A stretch of DNA of 64,000 nucleotides, from positions 2,232,001 to 2,296,000 of the forward strand of contig JAPXFQ010000166.1 in the NCBI GenBank assembly GCA_028564705.1, given 5' to 3'. This DNA comes from Apricaphanius iberus. Its lineage: Eukaryota; Chordata; Actinopteri; Cyprinodontiformes; Aphaniidae. The notes beneath the pieces are model-generated. The model did not search any database, was not told the origin of the DNA, and saw only the letters and a list, made by a program, of their open reading frames with translations. This document shows, one piece after another, positions 45,740 to 58,462 of this stretch; within the stretch, counting starts at the first letter, position 1; every line of letters begins with the position of its first letter. Position numbers and translations under genes: made by a program.

Positions 45740-46955
45740 TAATTTTGCATATAGTGTGTGCCAGGGTTTAGTTTTAGGCCCAGTGTTTTTTAACCTTTAC
45801 ATGCTCCCTCTTGGCAGTGACATCAGAAGAAATGGTGTTAATTTTCACAGTTGTGCTGACGATACACAATTGTACATCTCTGTGTCTCCTGATGGCACAA
45901 GGACCATGGATGCACTTTTTAACAGCATTTTAGACATCTAATCCTGGATGGCAGAAAACTTTCTCCAGCTCAAACGGCACAAAAATGTTGTTATAGTCAT
46001 CGGTCCTGAGGCTCAGAGAGAGAAACTTTTACCTAAACTACAATTACTGTGTTATAAAACATCTTTACAAGTGAATGACCTGGGCGTGATTTTTGACTCT
46101 GAACTAACTTTTATCCCACACATTAAAAACATGACCTAAACAGGTTTTTATCATCTAAAGAACATTGCTAGAGTCCATCCCATTCTTTCTCAGGCCAATA
46201 TGGAAACACTGATGCATGTTTTTAACATTAGTAGAATCTATTACTGTAATGCCTTGCTTTCTGATTTTCCTAAAAAGAGCATATCCAATTTACAACTTCT
46301 AAAAAACTCAGCAGCATGAGATCAGGAAACAGGAACACATTACTCCCATTACATCCCCTTAAAATCACTTCATTGGATCCTTGTATGTTTAAGGACGGAT
46401 TTTTGAGCATCTTTTATTGTTGTTTTTTTTATTGTCTTAACGGTCTTGCGCCTTCTTATCTTTCAGAACTGCTTTTCCCATATGAACCATCGCTGTCCCT
46501 GCACTCCTCTGGCAGCCGTCTACTTGTCATACTAAAATTCAGGACGGTGAGGCATCTTTCCACCTCAGGGCCGCAGAGAACGTTCATGTTTTTAATAATT
46601 GGCTCAAGACTCACCTTTTTAGCCTAGCTTTTAACTAATTATTATTTATTATCATCTGTTTAATTGCTTTACATGTTTTACTTGCTTGTATTTGATAGGT
46701 GTTTAACTACTTAGTCTTAGTCTTGTATTTGCTCATGCTGGCTCAGTATGAGTGATTGCTGAGGGATTGCTGTGGTTGCAGGTCTGCATCAGTGGGGCTC
46801 AACCTCATGTCAACAACTTCTGCTGGGAATCCTTATATAGAAAACTTGTATAATTGTAGTGAAATAACTTTTGCTGTAATGTGCCTTGATATGACATCTG
46901 TAGTGAATTGGCACTATATAAATAAAAGTGAGTTAAATTATCATGTTATTTTTAT
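45740..46955 (+). mobile_element. CR1/L2-group LINE (Rex1-like), 5'-truncated, with 3' end
   Basis: The copy starts within the reverse transcriptase and runs to a 3' UTR ending GAATTGGCACTATATAAATAAA, a tail word common to fish LINEs. The complement of the same tail occurs alone at 51287-51370. It lies on the plus strand, inside the presumed intron of the minus-strand Myb-like pseudogene. Confidence 0.83.
45756..46627 (+). pseudogene. LINE reverse-transcriptase remnant
   Basis: Three consecutive frames cover the palm-to-C-terminus of ORF2. First (45756-45941): [18 protein letters not shown], then the catalytic box as CADDTQLY, where the first residue is Cys instead of the usual Tyr of YADD. 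Second (45948-46139): SWMAENFLQL (start just before), VIGPEAQREKLLPKLQ, LGVIFDSELTFIPHIKNMT. Third (46316-46627): LNGLAPSYLSELLFPYEP and RTVRHLSTSGPQ-like text. Stops at 45942 and 46137 and a frameshift near 46315 break it. Upstream fingers and endonuclease are absent. Inactive. Confidence 0.83.
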
Positions 46956-46959
46956 ATTT

Positions 46960-47395
46960 TAACCTGTTATCCTATTACTTTATTCTTCCTTCCAGTGTTT
47001 CTTCGGTCGGCTGTAGCTGCCTGGATGCTGTCCAGGTAGTGTCTGGGTGGATGTGGGGTCTTGGCCTGACCTCCTCAGGGCGGCCTGGGTTGGTGCCTTG
47101 GCTTCTGCTGTTGATATGCTGCTGCCAGCACAGATGGCTCCCTTGATGGCGTTTCCTTACCTAACCTGGTTCATCTTGGTCCATTGTCCTTTTTAATGTC
47201 TATTTTAATGTGTGCATCTCAACATGGGGACAGGATTGGGGGGAGGGGGGTATAAACGTGATCATGCTTAAATCCATGTGTGGGGAGGGTTATACTATAT
47301 TTGGGGTCATTTTTATTCTGTAAATGCTTTGAAGTGCTTTTTCTGTATTGAAATTGCATTATAAATAAAGTTTGATTGATTGATTGATTTAATGA
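46960..47395 (+). mobile_element. Second LINE 3' end with (TTGA)n tail
   Basis: A G/T-rich 3' UTR-like block (CTGGGTGGATGTGGGGTC, CTTGGCCTGACCTCC) ends in AATGCTTTGAAGTGCTTTT and ATAAATAAAGTTTGATTGATTGATTGATT (split over 47360-47390). The TGAT repeat tail marks the 3' end of another LINE family, in the same orientation as the preceding one. Confidence 0.65.
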
Positions 47396-48245
47396 AGCAA
47401 ACTATAAAGAAAGAAACATGATATTTGGTTCTCACCAAGGACAGCAGGCAGCTCTGTTGTACGCTGTATGAGGCTTGACGTTGACAATGGCCTGGCCAGT
47501 GTTGGTGCCAGGTATAGTCGGGGGAAGAGGCTGGGGAGCTTGGAGGGTCCAAATTAAGCAAAGAACACCCCTCACATGGTGAAAGAGGTTCTAGATGAAA
47601 GGAAAAACACAATTTAAGATTACAAACAGCATGTAGTTGCATAGCAAATGTTGAAAAATATGTTTCCCTGTTGTTCTTATAAAGGGAACCATGGTGTAAG
47701 CTTTTCTTTCTTTGTTAACAGTATGCTCACCAAATATCGGACAGGCAACTTAAAATATGCTTAAAGACACAAAAAACTCACCATCATCCATTATGAAATC
47801 CAGCACAGCAGCAGCTGTGGACGGCCTCTTTCCTTCCCATTGCTCTCTGGATGGTTGCCGTAAATGGAGTCCATTTACGTTACCTACTTCCATGATTTTT
47901 CAGCTTGACCTGCTTTGCTGATGTGGTTCTTTATGGTGTGGTAATCGGACTTCAGTTATTTCAGTTTCTCTCGGCATTGCTTCAGCGTACTATTTGCCTT
48001 GAGAAGCCTACACCTCCTTGAACACCTTGTCATTGCTCCAACGCACCTGCATCAAATGAATGACTTGTTTCAATGCCTTCTGCAGAGCTGGATGACTGGT
48101 GAGGTAACTGGTGAGGGAACCAGTTATTTTAACCATTTAATGCAGGTGTGTTGTAGGAAGGCATCTAAGAGTTGCAGGCAAATTGGGCACTATGTTAGGA
48201 AGTTCTGTTTCCAAGCAAAAAGTGGGATTTGTCATTACAGTTAAG

Positions 48246-49055
48246 TAGACGAGTTTGTTAAAGTAAGATATACCTGTCTGACAGTCACATTGCATGTTTT
48301 CTGCAGCAGAACTTTGCAACGGTTAGAACAATATTACAGTCACAAAGTCAGGTAAATGCACCTTTAATGCCAAGAGATGGTTCAAAACCTATGTACATCT
48401 TGCGTTGCTAAAGCAGATGCAAAACAAGCGGAAAACACAGAAAAAAAAATAAAAGGTCTAAAACCAACATGTGACCCTTTGAAGTGTTAAAATAGTAATA
48501 GCCTTTCTATAAAATATTACCATAAATGAATGGTGGAGTATCAGTCAAGGACAGGTGAAAATGTGTGCAGATATCTATTTGCAAAATGTAGATGGATGGA
48601 TGTTTTTAGCCTATTACCAAATATGCCGGTCTCAATGGCAAATGGACTGTTCTAGAACAAGTATCCAAACTATTCATAGCTGCCTCACAATGACTGGACT
48701 GTAGAGGATCTTTGGCATGCCTGTTATTTGGCATCCGTGGTCACCATCACAACCAATTCTGTCACCAAATGTAAAGTCTTACTGCCCCCCAAATCCCTCC
48801 CAATTATGAAAAAGGTCATTGAGTTGCTGTTTTGCCCCCTTTCTAGCTCCTGTCTGATTACTGAGTGTGGGGTGAGCTGTGCAGGCAATCAGCCACAAAG
48901 CTCAGAGCACCAAGAGGACAGGGGGGGAAAAATCAAATCCAAAACAGTGCAAAAAATAAACTAAAGGGAAACTACAGGGCCGCAATTACAGGCCATCCAG
49001 CCAGGCCTCTACTCCAGCACTCAAAGGCTGCCGTGATTTCCGACAGAAAAGGTTA
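48246..49055. other. Intergenic, nothing recognised
   Basis: GATGGATGGATG short tract near 48590. No gene or repeat recognised. Confidence 0.4.
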
Positions 49056-49270
49056 TTAGTTTTTATTGGAGGAAATAGATGCTGGGTGGCTTTAAATGGC
49101 ACAGTAATGCGGGGTTACGGGGGGGCTGGAGGCGGGGGCTACTGACCTGGGTCTCCCAAGAGTCCCATTGCACTGCCACAGAGACACACTGAAGCCATCA
49201 CACAGCCTCTCTCCTTCCCCCGGTCCCTATGCCTTTCAGGTCCTGTTTGAACTCCAGGGCAGAACATTGC
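49056..49270. promoter_or_regulatory. Candidate non-coding regulatory island
   Basis: GC-richer, with GGCTTTAAATGGCACAGTAATGC and a short G-run at 49118-49125. Composition-based only. Confidence 0.22.
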
Positions 49271-49500
49271 TCTCTAACCTTGACTCATTCTGAACAGGCA
49301 TTTATTTTTCGTCTTTAGACATATGGATCTAAATCTGGAAATAGATTAAGACCATTGTTTGTAATTAACTTTTTTTTACAATGTAACATCAAAACAGCAG
49401 TTCAGAAATTCTCTGTCTATTTTAAGGTGGTGTCTGAAGATTCATGAACATTTGCTTCTAGCAGGAGCAGAGCACATGAAAACACTATCTGTCAGTGTGG
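49271..49500. other. Intergenic, nothing recognised
   Basis: AT-rich, no features. Confidence 0.4.
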
Positions 49501-50450
49501 CGGCTCTAAGTTTGCACGGCCAAGCGTAATGACTGCCAGCAGATTTCTTGTCACGAGCTCACGAGCCTGCGACTCCAGAAGAACACGGCAGGCATGCAGC
49601 CATGTTTGCCTTTGTGCATTGCTGCCGGTGTGTGTACACTGCTATGTGTGACGTTATTTCAGAACGTGTAAGCTATGATGTGCTCGCGTCCGATAAAGTG
49701 GTCTCCAGAAGCTCCTCTGTTTGTTCAGTGACAGATGTTTTGTGTCAGCCAGAGGAAATATACAGAAGCAGCTGAGTGGTCTAGCGGTTAATTTAAGCCC
49801 ATGATGCAACAGTTCTGTCTCAGCTTTAATTGCGAGCCTGTGTTTCAAAATATGTCATGGAATGTCAAAGCAGATAATATGGTAATGTCGTCTTTTGTGA
49901 GAGCTCACGTGCATGTTTGTCTTCATTGCGCTTGCAGTCCATGCTCCTACCCTAATCTGTATTCAGTGCAGGTGGGCTGCAACGCAGACCTGCAGCTCAG
50001 TAACTAATGGAGGGGCTGATGGGCGCCTGATGACGACCACAGGGCCATTTGTACACATAGACGCAGAGTGCACATATACAAACACAAACACTATTTCCAG
50101 CCGCAGCTGCTCCCATCACGCAGCTAGTGGCCAAGCAAGTTAATTACATTGACCATTTAATACCGCCATTTTTTTCCCCCTTTGGAGCATGGGGGATGCA
50201 ATTTGATCAATTTTATCATCTTTCTGAGTAAGTGAGTAACAATTGCAGTGCAAGGCATCACCCTTTTCCTATGTTGATTATCCTGCTCCTATTTCTAAGC
50301 TTTTTGGTTTTTCTTTAATTGCCTCTACTGCAAACTTTTGAAGCGAACCAATAAGTTGATTGCCAGGATGTGTAAGGGAATTAGAAAATTAATGTCACTC
50401 CGGGGTCACTGCATCAGAGAGGCACACATAAATTCGCACCATGTCTTTTA
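49501..50450. promoter_or_regulatory. Candidate regulatory block
   Basis: About 950 bases of complex, repeat-free sequence, with AT/homeodomain-like patches at 50130-50420 (GTTAATTACATTGACC, GAATTAGAAAATTAATG). Small frames at 49548-50143 have no domain. Conservation is untested. Confidence 0.27.
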
Positions 50451-50668
50451 AAAAATGTTAGAGGGCTAATGGAAAGAGTTCTTTAAGTCTCTTGCACAAC
50501 TTTTGGAAAAACTGCAGACAAATAAATGTGTTGTGACTCCTGAGAAAATACATAGAAAGGCTCAAAACCAATTTTGATTCAATTGGAGAAGCATAATCTA
50601 ACAGCCTCTCTAGCTGCTGGTTCTTCTCCTAAGTGTTCTTCTCTTCAGTTCCCCACACAGGTTATGAG
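50451..50668. other. Intergenic spacer
   Basis: Nothing recognised. Confidence 0.4.
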
Positions 50669-50669
50669 A

Positions 50670-51612
50670 GCTGGGTAGTAGCTAAATTTATTCAGTTACA
50701 TTTACTTAAGTAGCTTTTTGAAAGAAAAAAATATATTTCTAGGAGTAGTTTTACTGTACCTTACTTTTTATATCTACATAAAGGTCTCATTCAAAAAAAC
50801 ATTTCAAAACATTTTCTGTGGTCTTTACTTCAAATTAATGCCTTAGTAGTTGTTTTTTTTTGTTTTTTTTAAACAGCTCTCTTGTTCCTTTTTCAGTAGG
50901 TTGCAGTGTTTCACAAAAATGCAATCAAAATCTTAGTTTGGTAACAGGGGTCCTTAATCCTTGTTCTAATTTTATTTTTTCATCTGTTTAGCCTGTGCTA
51001 TTTGGAGATCAAGTAAATATACAGTAAACAATAGAAATAGTCAACTCAAGTATATGATCTAACATATGCCAACTTTACATATTGGTTTCAAATGTTTTAT
51101 TGTGGAAAACTTAGATTTGGAAATTTGTTGTTCTTTACCAAAATTGTTATTTTGTAATCATCTGACTAGTTTTTACTATTTTTTATCTTATCCTTCTGAG
51201 TACTAGGACCTGCAAATGATTTTATTGCATAATTTTGGATTGCATAACTTTCATAATAAAATCAAGTTAAACAGTACAACTCAAGTATTTTCAATTCAAT
51301 TCACTTTTATTTATTTAGCGCCAATTCACAACAACTGTCATCTCAAGGAACTTTGCAACAAAAGTAATTTCAATACAATTATAGGAACATTCCAATCAGT
51401 TACGTTTTCTTTGTATGGAATCCCAGCAAATTGTGTAGTCATCGACGTGAGGTTTGTGCTTAGTACCTAGCAACCATTTTACATAACTATTTACAACCCT
51501 AATTGAGTAATTATTTTGTGTGGCTAATTTTTCGTTCTCGTTGATTAAAAATGTACTGAAAATGTGCCACTCTTACTTGAGTACAATTTTTGGCTACTCT
51601 ACCCACATCTGC
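50670..51612. mobile_element. hAT-like non-autonomous element with nested LINE tail
   Basis: The left end (GAGCTGGGTAGTAGC, then TTACATTTACTTAAGTAGC) and right end (ACTCTTACTTGAGTACAATT, then TTGGCTACTCTACCCACA) are inverted copies of a well-known fish element end (GGGTAGxxxxxTACTTGAGTA type). The interior is non-coding, and a LINE 3' tail is inserted at 51287-51440. Superfamily assignment to hAT is from memory and provisional. Confidence 0.6.
51287..51440 (-). mobile_element. LINE 3' tail, minus strand, nested
   Basis: TTCAATTCAATTCAC followed by TTTATTTATTTAGCGCCAATT, ACAACTGTCATCTCAAGG: the complement of the 3' end of the LINE at 45740-46955, with its TTGAA tail. The insertion keeps only the very end of the element. 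Confidence 0.75.
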
Positions 51613-51797
51613 AGATAATTGAGTTCTTTGTCTAGCGAACCATTCTTTACTGATTTGGCCACTAATACAAAACCTAATTTGGTATTAAAGCAGGATTTTT
51701 ATATTTTTATATACTTTTAGTACCATTAAGTCTTTTCAAATTGTGTTTCTGTTGTTTTAAGTGTGAGATGCAATATAATATTAAATTATTTTACGGA
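51613..51797. other. Spacer between hAT-like elements
   Basis: Nothing recognised. Confidence 0.4.
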
Positions 51798-51799
51798 TT

Positions 51800-53210
51800 T
51801 TTACAACGGCTGCTACAAGTGATTATTTTCAGAATGGACTAATCACCAATTATTTAGCCGATTCGTCAACTATTTGGATCACCTCTAAATTGTATCTTAT
51901 CACAGCAGCACATAGTTGTTCTAATATAACCATATTTTGCTTCTAGCTTGAAGTGATATCTCTAAGTATTTAATGCCTTATTTTAACTAAAAAACTAAAA
52001 ATCAAGATGATAAATGGTTCAACATTTATAAACTAATTCTAAAGTAAAAGATTAGTGTCATAGCAGACACATGGCGTGTGCTAAGGGTAAAGAAATTACC
52101 ATCATTACTGTTAAAGTTATAGCTATCAAAACAAGTAATAGAACAGCAGCTTCCATCAGAAGCTTCATTAAAACACATGTAATACAGACTGCTACAGATC
52201 ATTTATGCCCAGCCATCTAAAATCAAAAAAGTCATTCAATAAATTACATTCTGAGAAAAATAAGCATTTTATTCTCAATGTAATTTTGAAAATAATAAGC
52301 ATCAGTCTCACAAAGACCTCCAAAAAGGGCAACTCGAGTATTTCATTTTTCATTTAATGGATAATCTCACACCTTACTTAGCCTTTTCATAGCTTTTGTG
52401 TCAATGTGACCAGCGGGATCTTGGGCACATACAATGAAACATACAATGAAATAAACTGATTATTTGCATGTTGCACGCATTTGTTGTGATTTCTTGTGAA
52501 CAAGACAGCTATGGACAGATCAGAACTAATTCTTAAATTAACACGTCATGGTTAGTCACTGGTCCTTGAACATTAGGATTAAAATATGAGTCAGGTTAGG
52601 ATTAGGTAGTGGTCCTCGAAAGTTAGGATTAGTAATAAATTTAACAGGCTAGGCAGTCAGAGGCATGGAAGGTGGAACCTTGCCCCTAAATAAGTATATT
52701 TACAGATTCCGTGCCCTGAACTGAATGTGAAAAGCTGACATGTCCTGGGGAAAAGGACAAGACCCTACTGTAGATGCTAATGTTAGCAACTAACAATCTA
52801 ATCATTTTACAGAGTTGACCGTCCATCTTCATCGTCAGCCACAACGAGCTTCCTTTTAAAATGCTCGAGCATCACCGTTATGCCATGGAAAGCAGGTTCA
52901 ACCTTGTGAATTACACATACTTCTGTTTAGTTTCTATAAAATGCTCTACAACCTTAGGGCTCCATTGTTGGCTTACCATGATACTGCTGTTTGAGCTTTT
53001 CTGGTAATTCCAGAACTGACCCCAATTGCCACTACTGCGCATGTGCATCACGGGGAGAAAGGCAGAAAAAGCAGCAAAAGCTACATCAACAGTTTTAAGA
53101 GAAAAAACAAAGTAAAAAAATTATGACGTTGATTACTATATTTGTTGTTGTAAATTTTGTTTATCAATGTCGTCGTGACGAATCGACGAATGGTGGCAGC
53201 ACTAACGTTT
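51800..53210. mobile_element. hAT-like element remnant about 1.4 kb
   Basis: The left end has ACGGCTGCTACAAGTGATTA with CGATTCGTCAACTATTTGG. The right end is the complement (GACGAATCGACGAATGG, GGCAGCACTAACG). These are the ends of a widespread fish hAT-type element (GGCTGCAACTAACGATTA type). Interior words near 52815-53045 (GTCCATCTTCATCGTCAGCC, TACTGCGCATGTGCAT) also fit. No transposase frame survives. TTTACA occurs on both outer sides and may be part of an old 8-bp duplication. Confidence 0.6.
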
Positions 53211-53865
53211 ACAGATCTTTACAAGAAGCTGCAAAATTTTAGAAGCACGTGTAATTTTTCCATATATAAAACAAAAAAAACTAGGCAAGGCTAGTTTTTT
53301 TCATCTGTGCCATGATGGGTGTATTTGTCTCGACTTTTCCATCATTTTAGTGGCAGATGTGAACAAGAGTTCTATATCCTGTTTGACTCCGAAGAAAATA
53401 CAAAAAGCTTTTGGGTGTGGAGTTCATGTGAACCATCACATTCAGGGCACCAACAAAACAATAACCTTGCAGTGAAACAAAGCAGCCTCAAAAATTAAAA
53501 AAGTTACTCATGGATGACTTGACCGCCCCAAAACTTTGACCTGATCTCTAAACTCTCCAGATTCCAGTCTCCAGTTAACAATCATCAGTTATACATGCTG
53601 AGGTACGGCAATTAAAATTATGTTAAACCTCCATGACAAAAAAAAATTTAAAAATCAGTGAGCACTTATTTAGAAACATCTATGAAAAATGTGGAAGCAT
53701 TAAAATAGAAAATTCAAGTTTTCTGAAATATTCTCTGCTTTGTTTTCTTAATTTGTTCTCGTTTTTTAAATACACATATAATAAAGCATCTGTGCATCTC
53801 CTGTAGGCAATTTTTTTAAACATTTTTTCCTGCTTTTTTTTCCCTCTCTACTCTACTCTTTCTTC
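53211..53865. other. Intergenic, nothing recognised
   Basis: AT-rich, A/T homopolymers. No features. Confidence 0.45.
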
Positions 53866-53869
53866 TCTC

Positions 53870-54340
53870 TGCTGAGTTTGGGCCAAAGAGCTGACAGCCA
53901 GTGACCTAGGAGTCTCCAGGGTTCCCGGGGAGAAAGGTAATGGGCCCAACCCCGGAACGCACTCTCACTCTTTGCACATACAGGGCTGCCAGCAGCTTTG
54001 ATCCGGTAGCCCCCACTTTGGTCTCCTGACGCCTGGTAAGGAAATTCATAGGAACAACTGGAAGAGGCCTGTGTTTATTCAGCCCCTTTAATGAGGACGG
54101 AGACGGATTATCGGCGGCCTAAATCTCCCCCCCAAAAAACACAGGGAAAGAAAACTGCTGCTCATTCCAGATGTTGCTCCACTAGCAGTCACTCCAAAAG
54201 AATCCAGGAGAGCAAGACAGAAAAAAAGAGAGAGAGGGATGGTTTTATTATGCAGGATGGGGAGACTAGTGGTCAGCAAGAGAATCTCTACATGTTTTCT
54301 CTGTCTGGCCAGATGTAGGAGCTGCCAAGGCATCTTTTTC
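53870..54340. promoter_or_regulatory. Candidate non-coding regulatory island
   Basis: GC-richer and complex (53885-54080 in particular), with clear AT-rich flanks. Opposing frames at 54088-54333 lack a domain. Candidate only. Confidence 0.27.
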
Positions 54341-57300
54341 TGAACACAGAGGAGCCACCCAGGGGTAGTATGGAGAGCTCTCAGAAAGGGTGTGCAGTTT
54401 CTTTTTCTTGCTCATACTTTTTAAAGCAGCAAGTTTAATAGTATAGGTAACCAGATCTTGTAGACACACGTTTTACTTTAAGCAATTTGTGCTGTGTTAA
54501 AGAGAAAAAGAAGCAATTTCCTGAGCTTACCACATGACTCCTAATGTGTTATGTTTTTTTTTTTTTTTTCAATTTTTGCACAGAGCTCCTTTGTAATCAT
54601 TATTAATGCAGCAAAGCAAGTGACGTAGGATCTGACGTCTGAAGCCTCTCTGCCCCAAGAATGGAAACAGAAGCCTGATCCACTTATGAAACAGCACAAA
54701 CACTGCAGGTTGTGAAAAGACAAAGGTGCCATATTCAGTATTGGTGGCACTATTTTACCTAAACATACTATGGAATGCTTCACTGCACATCAGGCTCTTG
54801 ACCCTTTGCAAGGGGGACTGACAAGATCAATAGGTCTCTCTATTGTCAAATCATTTAGGAGCGGATTATAGATCAGACACTGGTCAAAGATCCACACACA
54901 GGCACCCCAAAAGGTTGGTCTGACTGCATATTTATATGTGATTTCCAAAAATCAGATCCATTTTGTGGTAACACCTGGAGTGGATAAAAAAGTACCTGTT
55001 CTGCAGGCTGGTTTGAATACATTTCCAAACACCCCCTCTTCAGGTCAGTTTTCATACCTAAACATTTACTCCAACAAGGAGACCACAGTCATCAATGTCT
55101 GGTGACTGTTAATAAGACCAGTAGGGCCAAGGCCAAGGACTGTGTCGGTTTCACAGGCAAACACACACACACACTCACAGCAGAGAGATTAGAGTTTGTG
55201 TGTGCATAGGTGTATTTGGTGAGAAAGGCTTGTTATAGGTCAGGTTCACACATAACACATCTTTGCAAATAAAAGACTGAACCCTCTTTATTTTGTATGA
55301 CAGCATCTAATACTGTTCCTTATAGTCACTCTATTTAGAAAATATTGTTTGATTTGTCATTTATTTTAAACATAAATCTCACTGTGATGTTATAAAATTA
55401 AAAGTAATAGTATCTATTGATCAAATAGCCTTGCCCTCAGTCCTACTTTATGGGAAGTAGTAGTGTCAGATCATTAAGGGAATGTCCTGCTTGACAAACA
55501 AAATAATTTAATCTTATTTTTAAAATCCAACTGAAGTTTATTGATTTTTGGCTTTATTTTATTTTGATGTTTTTTTTAGACATGAATTGTTTAACTTAAC
55601 TTGATATTGTCAAATTTGATGGGCTTTAAATTCTGTCTGGCATATAATGGTGCAATAAAATAAAATAATTTACTTGCTTGATGTTTCGATTTACTGACAT
55701 ACAACAATGGAAGAATATTTTTAGTTTTTAAATGACAAAAATAAACATTTTATTAGGAGTGAGTCATATCAATGAGTAAGAGGTATTTCTGCATAGACAT
55801 TTAGTAAGTTAGCACAAGAAACAAAAATATTTTTCTACACAATACCAAAAACACAGACAAAATAATTTTACTCACAAAAAGTCTCCTGGTTTTTAGAATT
55901 TATAGTAAAATAAATATTTTTTGTTTCCATTCCATCTCTGTTTTTTTTATTTTTATTTTTTATTTTGTGATGTTTTCATCTGTTTTGAAGGGGTTCGTCT
56001 CATGGAAACTGTTTTTATTTCCACTGACACTGGCAGATCACATATATTTTAAGCATATTTTGTTAGATTTAAGCACAATATTTAGGACAATAAATTTTGC
56101 ACATGATTGTCTGCAATGGGGACAACATTAATAAAGGTTTAACTAATATTTCTTCAAGTTTTTTTTTTTTTTACGTCTACATTTGATCGTAGTGTTGTTA
56201 TAGAGAATCTGTTCTTCACTTTTCCTAACTCACCCTAGGAAACCTGCATCTATGTGATTGCATTTAAGACTTTCTCACCCAGATGAAAATTATTGGAAGG
56301 CTAAAAGAGAACCTCCACTTTATCCAGAACGTCCTGTAAACTACTGCCACCACAGGGTGCAAAAGGTATGGCACATACAAAATGACAAAAAAGGTACTTG
56401 TTCAGCAAATGCTGCTTCTTCTAATAAGTAATCTGTCTGAGTGAAGACAGTGACCTATGAAACTGTGTCCAGCAGATTTGTTTTCAAAATTAATGTAATA
56501 ATTCAGATGTTAGGCTCCGAATCGTGTGAACTGATCCCAGCTTGTTGTTTTTTTTTCAGCTAATATTATTTCTGATCTTCCTCATTGAAGCTATTTATGC
56601 ATCAGTGCTGCGCAAAAACTACATGTCAGATGTTTTCCAGCAGGTCCTTACAGGTTTTCCTCTGTCTCTCTGTCTACCATATATAGTTTTCTTGGAAATC
56701 TTCCTTTGACATTCACCTCTCCTCTAATTTTAATGACATTTTAGAGAGTGGAAATTGCATGGTGGAAGAGCTTCAATATCTTTTTATAGCCTCTCTCTAT
56801 TTTGTAGGTATTAAACTATATATAAATTTCTAGATTTGAAATGAATTGTGTAAAATAGTCTGTGCTTTCCGAGGGTTACAACAAGGTGCAAAAACATTTA
56901 AAAAATGAAGGAATGATTTATCAGCTGGTCTAATGACTTATAAGACCTAGGAAATATGAAAGCATGTCAAGGTTTAAGTATGCCATGTATTTGTACTATT
57001 ATATTGACCTTTGATATTTTTTTTAAATAGTTTTTTCTTTCTAACACCAAATAATTTAGATATTGGACCTATTTTGGCCTTATCAAAAGCCTTGCTTTTG
57101 ATTTCCAATGGACATTAAATATACTCATAGAATATAATAAACTGTGTTAAAATTAAACTCTTAAGACTTTCTAGACAGTCAAAATTTGGGAAAACAATCT
57201 CAAAAAGGAAAGAAGAAGTGTTACTGGCTCAATTAAACTGGTATAGATATTATATTGATATCTAATTACTATTTTTAGATTCAGATTTCAGACTCGGAAG

Positions 57301-58250
57301 AATTTTTTTTTAAGAGATTACATGTTTTTATACATTTTGGATTGATTAGGTAAAGTATTCTCCTAAGCATCACTCATATTTCAAACTCCAAATCCTATGT
57401 GATTCAATCAAATCAAATTATTCTTTTTTTCTTAAGTCTGTCTAAAGATACACATTTTTCACAGAGTAGAAGATTTTCAATAATAAAAGAAGTGTAAAGG
57501 AATCACTTACCCACTATGGAACAGGAAAAAGGTGTCTTCATGGTCCTGTAAAATACAAGACATGTTTTCACTGTCCACAGTCTTTAGCAGTGTATAAATT
57601 AATCTACTGAAGAAAAAAATCTCAGATACACAGAAGTAAACCATTGTTCTGTTTTTTCCTTTTCTTTTATTACAATTACAATTCACAACCTTTTGCCAGC
57701 ATCTTTCTGCCTCAGGGCTGTGCTAAGCTTGCAACAAGATCTTATAAATAAATGGATAAAACCTGAATAATTTGAAAAATCACAGGCACCTATTATGCTG
57801 GTATTTTGCACATCTTTTTGCCTTCAGGTTCTGTTTTTTTTTAATAAAGTTATTACAACCTGAGGTTGATAAAAGGACACTCTACAAACACATTATGTAA
57901 AAAAAATACATAAAAGCTTGTAAAAATATATTCTTTGTAAGAGAAAATCTAAATGTAAATCAAAAACTACTCGTCTTTTATACACTGACGGCCTTCTCAT
58001 TATTTAGACCACTTTATTACAGCACTTTAGACAGTCCAATGCACTACTCTTAGTTGTTTAAAATGTATATTTCATTTTCAAATGATCATCCTCAAACATC
58101 TCAAGAGAATACGATGTGATCTTTGCAATTACAGTCTGTATATAGTCTGTAGATAGTAAATTTGCAACAAGTAGTAACATCCTTTTCCTTTTCTGTTTCG
58201 ATTGTATATTATTGCAAGAATGACACTTTTGCACTTCTGCTTAATTCAGT
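54341..58250. other. Long AT-rich intergenic stretch
   Basis: About 3.9 kb without recognised genes or repeat families. It has T-runs (54551-54569, 56160-56172), a short (CA)n near 55160-55175 and scattered complex patches (54590-54760, 55060-55240, 56240-56370). Confidence 0.42.
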
Positions 58251-58462
58251 TTATTTACAGTTGGAGCCAGATGTACACATAAACATGTATAAAAAGACAC
58301 ATAACCCTTTTTTTCTCTCACTATCAGATGTTAAATTATACAAATTTTTTCTGCTTTAGGTCAATTAGGATTACCAAGCTTATTTCAGTTTGCTAAAATG
58401 AAGAATAACAAAATAAAGATTTTTTAGAAATGTCAATTCCTATATTAAAGGTCAGAAGTTTA

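Larger units (their letters stand above)
45040..48245 (-). pseudogene. Myb/SANT-like gene of Harbinger type, decayed, minus strand
   Basis: The recognisable exon is at 47770-48055 (minus). It reads WSNDKVFKEV, RLLKANSTLKQCREKLK, LKSDYHTIKNHISKAGQAEK with SWK, then after a frame change MDSIYGNHPESNGKERG and STAAAVLDFIMDD, ending at a GTGAGT donor near 47783. This order matches the trihelix/Myb-like accessory protein of PIF/Harbinger transposons and its domesticated relatives, which bind DNA. At least three stops or frameshifts lie inside. Two more intervals have splice-like edges: 47444-47591 (AG before, GTGAG after) and 45075-45313 (TCTAG before, stop TAA, then AATAAA near 45045). Their frames do not join cleanly, so their membership is tentative. 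LINE sequence fills the gap between them. Confidence 0.6.

Noticed and set aside
49762..49850. tRNA-like A box (GAGTGGTCTAGCGGTT)
   Set aside because: No B box within the expected distance and no cloverleaf pairing, so neither a tRNA gene nor a SINE head is supported.
52555..52645. Short direct duplication (GGTCCT.GAA.GTTAGGATTA)
   Set aside because: Only about 20 bases, imperfect, inside a decayed hAT-like element; not informative.
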